In this document: one piece after another, positions 1-7,896 of the stretch | Layout: every line of letters begins with the position of its first letter | Numbering within the stretch: position 1 is the first letter of the stretch | Assembly: GCA_900555435.1 (NCBI GenBank) | Contig: USLH01000038.1 | Coordinates: 1 to 16,893 of the forward strand | Direction of reading: 5' to 3' | Length of the DNA: 16,893 nt | Origin: an uncultured Oscillospiraceae bacterium | Lineage (GTDB): Bacteria > Bacillota > Clostridia > Oscillospirales > Ruminococcaceae | Translations under genes and position numbers: made by a program | The notes under the pieces: model-generated | The model's database searches: none | The model's input: only the letters and a program-made list of their open reading frames with translations | Told to the model about the DNA's origin: nothing

Positions 1-88
1 CTCCACTGGCTTTCTCCTATTGAGTTCGCTGTTCAATATGTTTGACAAACCTACAAAAGTTTGTCTGTTTTATGAATTTTCCGGCGAT
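1..88. other. Intergenic edge with inverted repeat and possible start of next minus-strand gene
   Basis: No gene lies wholly here. A perfect 7-bp inverted repeat (GACAAAC at 44-50, GTTTGTC at 59-65, 8-nt spacer) sits downstream of the amidase stop. It lacks a clear T-run, so I do not call it a terminator; it could be an operator. Nearer the edge, the minus strand reads AGGAG (18-14) followed after seven bases by GTG (6-4), which could begin another minus-strand gene running off the left end. Only six bases of that gene would be visible, so this is a weak inference. Confidence 0.3.
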
Positions 89-1678
89 TTATTTTTCAAA
101 AAAGGCTTCAATGCCGTCTGCCGTCGCCTTTGCAAAAATCGGATTGTTCGCTTCGTTGACGCAGACGCTCAATTCTTCCTTGTTGCTCAAAAATCCGTAT
201 TCCACCAGAATAGACGCAAACTGTTTGGTACGGTTCACGGCAAATTCGCTGAACTTGGCGCCCCGATTTTTCGCATTGCTGCCGTACTCCATGGTTTTGT
301 ACGCTGCAAAGATCTCGTCGTTGACCGCTTTGGCCAGCCGCTGGGAATAGGGGTTGTTATAGTAGACCTCAATTCCCCGGGCCGAGGTGTTGTCCGCCCA
401 GTTGTGGTGTACGGACACATAGACATGGGGCATCCACTCGGTAGCCATGTCTACCCGTTCGTAAAGCCCCACTCGGTGGGCGCCGTTGACCTCCAGCATA
501 TAGACCTCCGCACCCCGGGCTTCCAGCTCTTCCTTCAGAGCTTTTGCCTTCTGCAAGTTTAATACGGATTCGTAATAGCCGCTTCCGGCATTGCCCACGT
601 CGTCGGTACCGTGACCGGGATCAATGACGATTCGGGCGTCCTCCAGGCTGTCCACCGGATTCAAAAACGTCAGGACCAAATCGCCGGAGGAGTTATACTT
701 CGCATAAGCCCCGTAATACCCACCCTGATGGGACAATTCCAACCGCAGCTGCAGCTGTGCGATCCCGTTGGTGGTCACCAGCTTCCAACTGGCGGAGGTA
801 AAGGCACTGTTTCTGGGGAAGCTGATCCGGGAGGGGGTAAAAGCGGTCGTATAGTCAAAGGTCAGGATCACCGCCGTGGGATCACAGCTGGTGACAGTGT
901 TGCTGGTGGAGCTTGCATAAGTGAGCGGGGTCGGGGTCAGGTTGAAGGGAACCTTCCAGCTTTCCTTGATGGTCAGTGTGGTGTATGTCCCGTCGTTCTT
1001 TACGGTCACGTTGGAGATCGTGTTGTTCCCCTTGGAGCCGGATCCCAAATTGGTCACGTTGCTCTTGGAGATCCGACGTCCCGACCGCAAGATATAGGTG
1101 GAGGCGGTGCTCCCCGTCACATAATCGATGGTTCCGGCAGGAAGATTGAAATAATAAGGCGCTGCGTACTCCTCGCCCCGATCTACGGAGCTGTAAATAT
1201 CCGCATAGGCTGGCTTTACCGCCACCATGTCGCCGCTGACCGGCTCCACGTTTTCGTCAGCAGGAGGATCTACCGTCACCGTGACGTTTTTCTCCGCCAC
1301 TTTGACGGATCCGCCGATCCGGGTCTCCGTCCGGCTCCCGCTTTGGGCGGTGAAGCGGATCGTTCCCAGATCCGTCCCTTCGGCAGATTTCGGGATGGTG
1401 TAGGTACCCGTGTACCAATATCCGCCGTCCTCCTGTTCCGAAGTGGCGGAAAGGGTCACGGTCTGGCCGTTGACCGATGCAGTAACTGCAGCACCTGCCG
1501 CCGTCAGCGCCCGCAGTTCCACCTTTTTCCCGGCGGGGGCGCTGACGTTCCCTTTCGGGGACACATCCTGCAGCAGGGCGGTCATCCCGGCTCCTGCCGC
1601 CGATGCAGGAAACGCCGCAGTGATCATCACAAACATAAGTAAGAGGGATACGATCCCCAGTTTCCATTTTTTTCTCAT
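89..1678 (-). CDS. Exported N-acetylmuramoyl-L-alanine amidase (Amidase_3)
   Basis: A 529-residue zinc peptidoglycan amidase that should cleave the bond between N-acetylmuramic acid and L-alanine outside the membrane. Residues 1-28 are a signal peptide: a basic N-terminus (MRKKWK), a hydrophobic core and an AFPASA-type cleavage region. Residues about 30-340 are beta-rich and not confidently assigned. The catalytic domain fills about 347-529. Its zinc ligands are visible as H356 (DPGHG), E370 (YYES) and H424 (VSVHHN), and the catalytic Glu is E493 (ILVEYGF). I start at the ATG at 1678 because AAGGA lies eight bases upstream; a TTG six codons earlier is in frame but would contain that ribosome binding site. 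It is the last gene of the operon, 60 bases after the lipoprotein gene. No intrinsic terminator is visible downstream. The long N-terminal region may be a wall-binding module; this is inferred. Confidence 0.93.
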   Translation of the reverse strand: MRKKWKLGIVSLLLMFVMITAAFPASAAGAGMTALLQDVSPKGNVSAPAGKKVELRALTAAGAAVTASVNGQTVTLSATSEQEDGGYWYTGTYTIPKSAEGTDLGTIRFTAQSGSRTETRIGGSVKVAEKNVTVTVDPPADENVEPVSGDMVAVKPAYADIYSSVDRGEEYAAPYYFNLPAGTIDYVTGSTASTYILRSGRRISKSNVTNLGSGSKGNNTISNVTVKNDGTYTTLTIKESWKVPFNLTPTPLTYASSTSNTVTSCDPTAVILTFDYTTAFTPSRISFPRNSAFTSASWKLVTTNGIAQLQLRLELSHQGGYYGAYAKYNSSGDLVLTFLNPVDSLEDARIVIDPGHGTDDVGNAGSGYYESVLNLQKAKALKEELEARGAEVYMLEVNGAHRVGLYERVDMATEWMPHVYVSVHHNWADNTSARGIEVYYNNPYSQRLAKAVNDEIFAAYKTMEYGSNAKNRGAKFSEFAVNRTKQFASILVEYGFLSNKEELSVCVNEANNPIFAKATADGIEAFFEK

Positions 1679-1738
1679 GATTCTTATCCTTTTCAACGTC
1701 GCATTTTACCGCTTTTTGCGGCTCTCTCTTTTTTCCGG

Positions 1739-3022
1739 CTATCCAGCCGATGGATCCTCTCCCGCAAGTGCCGGGAAAAATGTTTTTTGCGCTTCTTCCA
1801 TTGCCGGTGCATTTGCCGCTTCCGGCTCAAAAATGCTTCCGTAACGAAAGAGCATCACCCCTCCGCAGGTCGAAAGCTCCCGGACTGCCCGGATCTCCCG
1901 GGCCAGCAGATCCGGCTCTTCCAGCCACTCCCCGCTGCCGCTTCCGGCATAGAGGTCTTCCCTGCCCACCTTATAGGCGGCAAGTCCCGGAATCAGCAAA
2001 ACGCCGCTGCCCGCTGCCAGTCGATCCCACCCCGCCGCTGCCGCTTCAAAAGACGCCGCTTCGTTGCGGAAGCCATAATAAAGCTGCGGTGCAAGATAGT
2101 CGAGACATCCGGCCTCCTCTGCGCATCGTTCCGGATCAAAGTACAGCTGCTCCACACTCTGGGACAGCTGCCCCCGAGGGCTGACCCCGAATAAGATCGA
2201 AGCCGAAACCGCCTTCACGGCCGTTCCCAGCTCCTTCACCATCCGGAAGGTGTTTTCCCTTCGCCAATCGACTTGGGAAAGCGTCCCGCCTGCAGCCTGA
2301 TAGGCTTTGTAAGACGGCTCATCTGCCGAAAAGCCGAGCCCCGACGGATAAAAGTAGTCGTCGATCTGGACGCCGTCTACTCCGTACCGTGCCAGCTCTG
2401 CTCCTCCATCGGCGATCAGCTTCCGCACCTCCGGTGAACCGGGATTCAGGTAGATCCTTCCTTCCGAAAGGATCAGCCGTTCTTTCCGAAAGGCCGGGTC
2501 GTCATACCACTGCCGCAGCGGAAACGTTTCCGGGACCGATCCGATCTCCGCCTCAGTCATACCCCGCATGGGATTGATCCAGCCGTGGAAGGCAAGCCCT
2601 TTTTCCTTTGCAATCTCCGTCATGATCGAAAGAGGATCGTAAGAAAGCGCTCCTCCAACCAGCGAAGACCAAGAAAAGTACTCCGACGGATAAAAGCTGT
2701 CGCAAAAGGGGCGAACCTGCACCACCAGCGTGTTGAAGAAAGCCTTCCGGCAGTTCTCCGCCATTTCGGAAAATGATTCCCGGAAATCCGCCTCCGTCCG
2801 CCCTTTTATCAGCGGCGCCAGATCCAAATAGGCGATCCAGACCGCCCGCATTTCTTCAGAAAGCTCCTCTTCCCCGCTTCCAATCTCCCGAAAGATCTCC
2901 GTAAGAGTACCCGGATCCCCCAAAGACGGAACACGGCTTTCCGACACTTCTTCCAAAACCCCGCAGGACGTCAGCATTCCCACTGCCAGCAAAGTTACCA
3001 GCATCTTTCGCAGCTTTTCCAA
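1739..3022 (-). CDS. Glycoside hydrolase-like (GHL10/DUF187, YngK-type) lipoprotein
   Basis: A 427-residue lipoprotein with a TIM-barrel glycoside-hydrolase-like domain. Residues 1-20 form a lipoprotein signal: EKLRK, a hydrophobic core, then the lipobox LTSC with Cys20 to be lipidated. The GHL10 domain begins near residue 57 (MRAVWIAYLDL) and shows family signatures: FNTLVVQVRPFCDSFYPSEY, FHGWINPMR, and DGVQIDDYFYPSG. The last probably carries active-site acids by analogy with the family. The start is TTG at 3022, chosen because GGGGGA lies just upstream and because this start supplies the basic n-region; an ATG at 3004 is the alternative. It lies 39 bases after the S26-like gene and 60 before the amidase, so the three are probably co-transcribed. 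Family members are thought to act on cell-envelope glycans; the substrate here is unknown. Confidence 0.9.
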   Translation of the reverse strand: MEKLRKMLVTLLAVGMLTSCGVLEEVSESRVPSLGDPGTLTEIFREIGSGEEELSEEMRAVWIAYLDLAPLIKGRTEADFRESFSEMAENCRKAFFNTLVVQVRPFCDSFYPSEYFSWSSLVGGALSYDPLSIMTEIAKEKGLAFHGWINPMRGMTEAEIGSVPETFPLRQWYDDPAFRKERLILSEGRIYLNPGSPEVRKLIADGGAELARYGVDGVQIDDYFYPSGLGFSADEPSYKAYQAAGGTLSQVDWRRENTFRMVKELGTAVKAVSASILFGVSPRGQLSQSVEQLYFDPERCAEEAGCLDYLAPQLYYGFRNEAASFEAAAAGWDRLAAGSGVLLIPGLAAYKVGREDLYAGSGSGEWLEEPDLLAREIRAVRELSTCGGVMLFRYGSIFEPEAANAPAMEEAQKTFFPALAGEDPSAG

Positions 3023-3061
3023 TTCGCTTCCCCCGTTCTGCTGCCCGGAGAAAACCTTCGA

Positions 3062-4036
3062 TCACTGCTCCGGCGCAACGGTAATATCTATTCGATACCC
3101 GTTGACCTTAACACTGACCTCCTTAGAGCCGGACAAAGGAAGCTCCGCCGTTTCCTTCCCGTCGATGGTCAGGCACAGTACCGAAGGGTGGGCGTCGGCA
3201 GGCCCGTCGGGAATGATGACCTGCTCCACCCCGAAGCTGTGCTTCTCCTGAATGGGATTGAAATCCAGCGCACTGTATTTATCGGAAAGGCTGTCCTTGG
3301 AAACATCTTCCTCGGGCTCCCCGGAAAACCGGGAACTCCGGAACGAACTTTCCTCGGCCATCTCCCGGCGAAGGGGCGATCGATACAACCGTGCAGGACC
3401 CCGACCGGTATAATCGGCGGTGACGTCCACAAAATTTTCCCGCTGGTCGTCCGCCGTATGGGAGGCGAGCTTCTTTTGAAGACCGCCGCTCTCCTCCTGC
3501 CGACGTCCTGTGCAGGCATAAACGATCAATTGGATCAATTCAATGAGGAAAAAGACCCCGCAGGGAATCACGATGACGCAAAGAAGCCCTTTTCGGGTCA
3601 ATAGAAAATCCCAGACCGTTCCCAGATACGGCATCGATCCTGCGGCGCGATAGCCGATCTCTCCACGGGAAAGCTCATAAGACTCCGAAAGGCGATCCTC
3701 TTTCAGCAAAACAGAGGAAATGCCATCCTTTTCCGCCAGGTTCACGATCCGGGTCAGCGTGCCGCCCTGACCGTTTTCCCGGCCGTAGACTACAACGTCG
3801 CCGGACTTCAAGCTCTGCGGCTGCACTTTCGTGAGAAAAACGAGACTGCCGTCCGGAAATTCCGGTTCCATCTCCTCGCCGTGCAGGCTCATCAGCTCAT
3901 ACCCTAAAACCCGGGGAGCCGAACCGGTACTGCGGCAGTGCCAGAGCCACCAGCACAGTCCGGAAAGCAGCAGCATAAGGATCACGAAAATCACGATCCC
4001 GGCTAATCCGATCTTCCGCCCAACACTTTTTCCCAT
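3062..4036 (-). CDS. S26/SipW-like signal peptidase homologue, apparently without catalytic residues
   Basis: A 324-residue membrane protein. Residues 10-34 are one membrane segment and about 152-178 a second. Between them lies a SipW/archaeal-type S26 fold: GYELMSLHGEEMEPEFPDGS, LKSGDVVVYG, TLTRIV and later GSMPYLGTVWDFL. In active relatives the first block carries Ser before Met (SGSMEP) and the third carries His (THRIV). Here those positions are E55 and T95, so the dyad looks lost. After residue 180 there is a long charged, probably disordered tail and a small beta-rich C-terminal end (about 280-324) that I do not recognise. The ATG at 4036 has GGAGGT seven bases upstream; a GTG at 4045 overlaps that site and is rejected. 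It is first in an operon with two wall-acting proteins, suggesting a structural or assembly role instead of proteolysis (inference). Confidence 0.75.
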   Translation of the reverse strand: MGKSVGRKIGLAGIVIFVILMLLLSGLCWWLWHCRSTGSAPRVLGYELMSLHGEEMEPEFPDGSLVFLTKVQPQSLKSGDVVVYGRENGQGGTLTRIVNLAEKDGISSVLLKEDRLSESYELSRGEIGYRAAGSMPYLGTVWDFLLTRKGLLCVIVIPCGVFFLIELIQLIVYACTGRRQEESGGLQKKLASHTADDQRENFVDVTADYTGRGPARLYRSPLRREMAEESSFRSSRFSGEPEEDVSKDSLSDKYSALDFNPIQEKHSFGVEQVIIPDGPADAHPSVLCLTIDGKETAELPLSGSKEVSVKVNGYRIDITVAPEQ

Positions 4037-4043
4037 TTTACTC

Positions 4044-4073
4044 ACCTCCGCACTCTCCCGAAAAATTCGGGAG
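4044..4073 (-). promoter_or_regulatory. 5' UTR hairpin next to the ribosome binding site of the S26-like gene
   Basis: The minus-strand leader folds into a perfect 8-bp stem, CTCCCGAA/TTCGGGAG with a three-base loop (4055-4073). It ends five bases before the GGAGGT ribosome binding site (4049-4044). The placement could influence translation initiation or protect the 5' end. It is not a terminator because no T-run follows. Confidence 0.5.
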
Positions 4074-4095
4074 GATTCGACAAACTATATCACTT

Positions 4096-4124
4096 ATTAT
4101 GATACAGTTTGCCTTTCTTGTCAA
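4096..4124 (-). promoter_or_regulatory. Sigma-A-type promoter of the S26-like/lipoprotein/amidase operon
   Basis: Minus strand: TTGACA (4124-4119), 17-base spacer, CATAAT (4101-4096). It lies about 60 bases upstream of the first start codon, just after the yunB stop codon. Confidence 0.75.
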
Positions 4125-4142
4125 GAACTGCGGCCGGATTTC

Positions 4143-4814
4143 CTATTTTTCCGTTCCGTAATCGTTGAGATCCCGGATGATCTCCCGCTCTTCGGTGATC
4201 ACCTGCGTATAGCTTTCCGGTACCCGGCCCACCAGCACCGTTTCCGCCAGAACATACTCTCCCGGCTCCGTAACTTCCACCTGCTGTCTCCCCAGAATGG
4301 CGCAGCACTGCACCTCCAGCGAAAGCAGCAGCTGGTGCCGGGTCTGGTTCACCCCACAGGCTTCAAAACGGGTGCTGATCCGTGCGGAAACGCTGCCTTC
4401 CGGAAGGAACCGGTACCGGAGCGTCGGCCCTCGTCCGGAGAGGATCCCGCTTCTCATCAGCGATCCGATCGGGATGAGAAGTTCCCCCTTTCCGGCTTCC
4501 TGAAGATTCCGGAGTATCCGCTCAGTTATTTCCGTTTTCATCCGGTTCACCGCCGAAATCTGCACTTCTACCGATTGAACTTCCCCATCCCCGTCCCGGA
4601 AAACTTCGGTCAGCTTCTCCTCCGGAAAACGGGAAAGGATCTCCTCCACTCCCTCCACCATCGCCGCAGTTGCCATTCTCCGGGCATGATGCTCCGCCAG
4701 AGCCGCGGCTGCCGGAGCCAGGTTCCGCTCCATCCGGCTGTAAAAAAGAACCGACGCCAGCAGCATCCCCGCAAGGATCCACCCGAAAAATTTTCGTCTT
4801 CTTCTCCGCCGCAT
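4143..4814 (-). CDS. yunB: Sporulation protein YunB
   Basis: A 223-residue protein of the YunB sporulation family. Residues 1-8 are very basic (MRRRRRRK), followed by one membrane segment at about 9-23, so most of the protein faces outside the membrane. Recognisable family blocks are LAPAAAALAEHHARRMAT, the IPIGSL...SG...GRGP segment in the middle, CGVNQTRHQLLLSLEV, and VGRVPESYTQV near the end. In Bacillus subtilis yunB belongs to the mother-cell SigE regulon; I see no convincing SigE promoter here and do not claim one. The ATG at 4814 follows GGAGGC with good spacing; longer in-frame starts up to 4928 lie in the pfkA terminator region and are rejected. It is downstream of the pfkA terminator and so is probably transcribed separately. 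Its presence supports an endospore-forming lineage. Confidence 0.9.
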   Translation of the reverse strand: MRRRRRRKFFGWILAGMLLASVLFYSRMERNLAPAAAALAEHHARRMATAAMVEGVEEILSRFPEEKLTEVFRDGDGEVQSVEVQISAVNRMKTEITERILRNLQEAGKGELLIPIGSLMRSGILSGRGPTLRYRFLPEGSVSARISTRFEACGVNQTRHQLLLSLEVQCCAILGRQQVEVTEPGEYVLAETVLVGRVPESYTQVITEEREIIRDLNDYGTEK

Positions 4815-4848
4815 TTTCCCGCCTCCTTCCCCGTATCCTATGAAAATC

Positions 4849-4870
4849 GGAACCGATCGGTCCCGGTTCC
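4849..4870. repeat. Nested palindrome upstream of yunB
   Basis: GGAACCG (4849-4855) and CGGTTCC (4864-4870) form a perfect inverted repeat. The 10-bp palindrome ACCGATCGGT (4852-4861) lies within the same stretch. It sits 35-56 bases upstream of the yunB start, where an operator or leader hairpin could lie. No function can be assigned. Confidence 0.35.
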
Positions 4871-4885
4871 GACAAAAAGCCTCCG

Positions 4886-4937
4886 AAAAAACAAAAAACC
4901 GCCGTGCAGGGGATCTCTCCACCCACACAGCGGTTTT
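4886..4937 (-). terminator. Intrinsic terminator of pfkA
   Basis: On the minus strand the 12-bp stem AAAACCGCTGTG/CACGGCGGTTTT (one G:U pair, arms 4937-4926 and 4906-4895) is followed by a T-rich tract broken by a single G. It lies 12 bases after the pfkA stop codon and separates pfkA from yunB. Confidence 0.88.
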
Positions 4938-4948
4938 GCTTCCTTCTT

Positions 4949-5914
4949 TTAGAAAGAGATGTCGTTTGCGATCTTATAAAGATCCATGGGGAACTCTTTC
5001 TTCATGGCAAGAGCTTCCTTGATGTCGAAGTCCACGATCTCGCCATGCTGCTGGCCAACAACCCGGTTGCCGATTCCCTGCCTCAGCAGTTCCACAGCAT
5101 GGTAACCCATTCGGCTTGCAACCACACGATCCATCAAAGAGGGGTTGCCGCCCCGCTGCACATGACCCAGAACGGTTTCACGGGACTCGATGCCGGTGCG
5201 GGCTTCGATCTCCTGAGCGATGCCTTTGACGTTGCCGATGCCTTCCGCCACCATGATGATGAAGTGCTTCTTGCCCAGAGCACGGGCAGCTTCGATCTTC
5301 TCGATCATCTCGTCCATGTTGAGGCCAATCTCCGGAACCACGATGTAGGTAGCGCCGCAGGCAATGCCGCAGTTCAGGGCGATGTAGCCGGCCCGGCGAC
5401 CCATGACCTCAACTACACTGCAGCGGTCGTGAGACTGAGCGGTATCCCGGATCTTGTCGACCATCTCCACCGCCGTATTCATAGCCGTGTCGTAACCGAT
5501 GGTATACTCGGTGCAGGCGATGTCGTTGTCAATGGTCCCGGGAAGCCCCACGCAGGGGATGCCCACGGAAGACAGGTCGCCGGCGCCCCGGAAGGAGCCG
5601 TCGCCGCCGATCACGACCAAACCGTCCATGCCGACCTTTTCGCACATGGCCTTCGCCTTTAAAACGCCTTCCATCTCCCGGAACTCTTTGCAGCGGGCCG
5701 TATAAAGAATGGTGCCGCCCCGCTGAATCATGTCGGAGACGCTGCGCATATTCATTTCAACCATGTCGCCATTGATCAGGCCGTTGTAGCCCCGCATGAC
5801 GCCCAGAACTTTCATATCTTTCTTAATTGCCGCACGAACGACCGCACGAACTGCCGCGTTCATGCCAGGAGCGTCGCCGCCGCTGGTCAATACGCCGATG
5901 GTCTTTACGTTCAT
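4949..5914 (-). CDS. pfkA: ATP-dependent 6-phosphofructokinase
   Basis: A 321-residue enzyme, about the usual length of bacterial PfkA (near 320). It phosphorylates fructose 6-phosphate to fructose 1,6-bisphosphate, the committed step of glycolysis, in the cytosol. Visible motifs are GVLTSGGDAPGMNAA at residues 7-21 (nucleotide site), GGDGS at 103-107 and PGTIDND at 125-131, where D129 matches the catalytic base. Gly in GGDGS, where PPi-dependent enzymes have Asp (GGDDS), argues for ATP as phosphoryl donor. Later LGHVQRGG is the effector/substrate block. The ATG at 5914 has GGAGGG just upstream; a start 13 codons earlier (5953) has no comparable site. It follows the phosphoglucomutase gene by about 120 bases but has its own promoter and terminator. 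Confidence 0.97.
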   Translation of the reverse strand: MNVKTIGVLTSGGDAPGMNAAVRAVVRAAIKKDMKVLGVMRGYNGLINGDMVEMNMRSVSDMIQRGGTILYTARCKEFREMEGVLKAKAMCEKVGMDGLVVIGGDGSFRGAGDLSSVGIPCVGLPGTIDNDIACTEYTIGYDTAMNTAVEMVDKIRDTAQSHDRCSVVEVMGRRAGYIALNCGIACGATYIVVPEIGLNMDEMIEKIEAARALGKKHFIIMVAEGIGNVKGIAQEIEARTGIESRETVLGHVQRGGNPSLMDRVVASRMGYHAVELLRQGIGNRVVGQQHGEIVDFDIKEALAMKKEFPMDLYKIANDISF

Positions 5915-5968
5915 GGTAAACCCTCCAATAATCCTTTTGGAATTTTCATGCATTTTTATCCAAACTCT

Positions 5969-5996
5969 ATTTTAACGTTTTTTTGAAACCTGTCAA
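5969..5996 (-). promoter_or_regulatory. Sigma-A-type promoter of pfkA
   Basis: Minus strand: TTGACA (5996-5991), 16-base spacer, TAAAAT (5974-5969), about 55 bases upstream of the pfkA start. It lies between the phosphoglucomutase stop and pfkA, so pfkA can be transcribed independently. No clear terminator precedes it, so read-through from the upstream gene is also possible. Confidence 0.75.
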
Positions 5997-6035
5997 GAGA
6001 TTTTCCGAAGTTTGCACGAAACATCCATAATCTTA

Positions 6036-7748
6036 TCAAATTTTCAACAATTTCGTGAAGCTATCCTGCAGATGCGCTTCCTTTTCCCGAGCGGCCGCCT
6101 CATCCTTTGCAAGGATAAAGTAGTAGACCTTGATCTTCGGCTCGGTGCCGGAAGGCCGGATCACCGCCTTGGAGCCGCCCTCCATCTCATACATCAGCAC
6201 ATCGGACTTGGGCAGATCAATGTGAGTCTGCTCGCCCGTCAGCCGATCGGTGCGCACGTTCTTCAGGTAGTCGCCGAAAGCGATCACCTTATCGCCGTCG
6301 ATCCGATCCGCCGGATTCTCCCGGAGGTGATTCATGAGCTTTTTCATGATCTCCATGCCCGCTTCCCCTTCAAAGCCGAAGCTCTGCTGAGTGCACAGAT
6401 AGTAACCATAGGTCGCATACAGCTCATTGAGCACGTCGACCAGATTCTTGCCCTGCCTGGAATAAAATGCCGCCATCTCGCAGATGAGCATGGAAGCCAC
6501 CACAGCGTCCTTGTCCCGGACATAGGTACCGGCCAGATAACCGTAGCTCTCCTCGAAGCCGAAAATGTACCGATCGGCTTCCCCCGCCGCTTCCATGCGG
6601 CCGATCTGCTCTCCGATGAATTTGAAGCCGGTGAGCACATCCAGAAGCTCCACACCGTGCTTTTCCGCCACCCGTGCCGCCAGATCGGTAGTCACGATGG
6701 TCTTCACCGCCAAAGGCCGCTCCGGAAGCGTACCCATGGCCTTTCGCTGGGAAGCAATGTAATCGAGGAGCAACGTGCCCACTTCGTTTCCGGTCAAGAG
6801 TTTATAGTCGCCCTGATACTTGACGGCGATGCCCACCCGGTCGCAGTCCGGGTCGGTTGCCAGCAGCAGATCCGAGCCAGTCTCCTCGCAATATTTCATC
6901 CCCAACTCCAGTGCCTGCTTGATCTCAGGGTTCGGGAAGGGGCAGGTGGGGAAATCTCCGTCCGGGTTCTCCTGCTCTTTGACCACGGTGACGTCCTTGA
7001 TGCCGATGCGCTTTAAAATCTCCCGGACCGGCTTGTTGCCCGTGCCGTTCAAAGGAGTATAGACCACCCTGAAGCCGCTGGCCTTGACGATCTCCGAATG
7101 AATGGACTGCTTCTGGACGTTTTCAAAATACCGTTCTACGGTATCTTCGCCGATATAGACGATCTTCCCTTCTGCCAGGGCTTCGTCAAAATCTGCCAGC
7201 TTCACGCTGTCAAACTCGTCTACCGCTAAAATGTTTGCCAGAACCGCATCTGCCGTTTCATTGGTGATCTGGCAGCCGTCGGCGCCGTATGCCTTGTAGC
7301 CGTTGTATTTGGCGGGATTGTGGGACGCCGTAATCATAACGCCCATGGAGCACTTCAGATCCCGAACCGCAAAGGACAGCATGGGAGTAGGCATCAGCTG
7401 AGGATAGAGATACGCCTTTACCCCGTTGGCCGCACAGACTCGCGCTACCTCTTTGGCAAACACATCGGATTTATGCCGGCTGTCGTAGCTGATGGCAACG
7501 GAGCCGTTTTTACAGGTCTGGTTGATGTGATCCGCCAAACCCTGGGTTGCCTTCCGAACCGTGTAAATATTCATCCGGTTGGTTCCTGCGCCGATCACGC
7601 CCCGAAGACCGCCGGTGCCAAACTCCAGATCCCGATAAAAGCGGTCGTTAATCGCCTCCGGATCATCCTTCACCGCCTGTAGCTCCGCCGTAAGGTCCGG
7701 ATCCTCCAGCGTATGAGCCAGCCATTCCTGGTATTTCTTATTTTTCAT
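6036..7748 (-). CDS. pgcA: Alpha-phosphoglucomutase / phosphomannomutase family
   Basis: A 570-residue cytosolic phosphohexomutase that should interconvert glucose 1-phosphate and glucose 6-phosphate. The four-domain architecture is clear. The substrate/N-terminal block is FGTGGLRG (residues 43-50). The phosphoserine loop is ITASHNPAKYNGYKAYG, with S142 as the phosphorylated residue. The Mg2+ loop is DPDCDR (299-304), the sugar-binding loop is GFEESYG, and the phosphate-binding loop near the C-terminus is RPSGTEPK. Length and the GTGGLRG start match the long PgcA/PGM2-like subfamily better than the shorter PgmA or GlmM types. The ATG at 7748 has AGGAGG eight bases upstream and a strong promoter. 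It leads into pfkA, giving a route from glycogen- or galactose-derived glucose 1-phosphate to glycolysis. Some mannose phosphate activity is possible; the sequence does not decide it. Confidence 0.93.
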   Translation of the reverse strand: MKNKKYQEWLAHTLEDPDLTAELQAVKDDPEAINDRFYRDLEFGTGGLRGVIGAGTNRMNIYTVRKATQGLADHINQTCKNGSVAISYDSRHKSDVFAKEVARVCAANGVKAYLYPQLMPTPMLSFAVRDLKCSMGVMITASHNPAKYNGYKAYGADGCQITNETADAVLANILAVDEFDSVKLADFDEALAEGKIVYIGEDTVERYFENVQKQSIHSEIVKASGFRVVYTPLNGTGNKPVREILKRIGIKDVTVVKEQENPDGDFPTCPFPNPEIKQALELGMKYCEETGSDLLLATDPDCDRVGIAVKYQGDYKLLTGNEVGTLLLDYIASQRKAMGTLPERPLAVKTIVTTDLAARVAEKHGVELLDVLTGFKFIGEQIGRMEAAGEADRYIFGFEESYGYLAGTYVRDKDAVVASMLICEMAAFYSRQGKNLVDVLNELYATYGYYLCTQQSFGFEGEAGMEIMKKLMNHLRENPADRIDGDKVIAFGDYLKNVRTDRLTGEQTHIDLPKSDVLMYEMEGGSKAVIRPSGTEPKIKVYYFILAKDEAAAREKEAHLQDSFTKLLKI

Positions 7749-7810
7749 TGTCTATTCCTCCTGTTCCGCCCTCTTTCGAGGCCGGTTTCTGCACAATTCC
7801 ACTCTCTTTT

Positions 7811-7839
7811 ATCATAATATATCCCGGCATTCCTGTCAA
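7811..7839 (-). promoter_or_regulatory. Sigma-A-type promoter of the phosphoglucomutase gene
   Basis: Minus strand: TTGACA (7839-7834), 17-base spacer, TATGAT (7816-7811). It is about 63 bases upstream of the start codon and immediately after the terminator of the decarboxylase operon. Confidence 0.85.
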
Positions 7840-7852
7840 CCGGCACAACTGC

Positions 7853-7888
7853 CGAAAAAAAGAAAAACCGCCGGGTTTCCCCGGCGGC
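7853..7888 (-). terminator. Intrinsic terminator of the Na+-decarboxylase operon
   Basis: On the minus strand an 8-bp all-GC stem CCGCCGGG/CCCGGCGG with a four-base loop (7887-7868) is followed by TTTTTCTTTTTTT. It begins nine bases after the beta-subunit stop codon. Confidence 0.9.
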
Positions 7889-7896
7889 AATTTGCT

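Noticed and set aside
611..1642. 343-codon plus-strand open frame antisense to the amidase
   Set aside because: It mirrors the minus-strand amidase codons, has no ribosome binding site, and its product resembles no protein; the amidase motifs on the other strand are unambiguous.
3831..4952. 373-codon plus-strand open frame across the S26-like and yunB genes
   Set aside because: It crosses a promoter, a leader hairpin and two recognised minus-strand genes and gives a low-complexity Pro/Arg/Ser-rich product.
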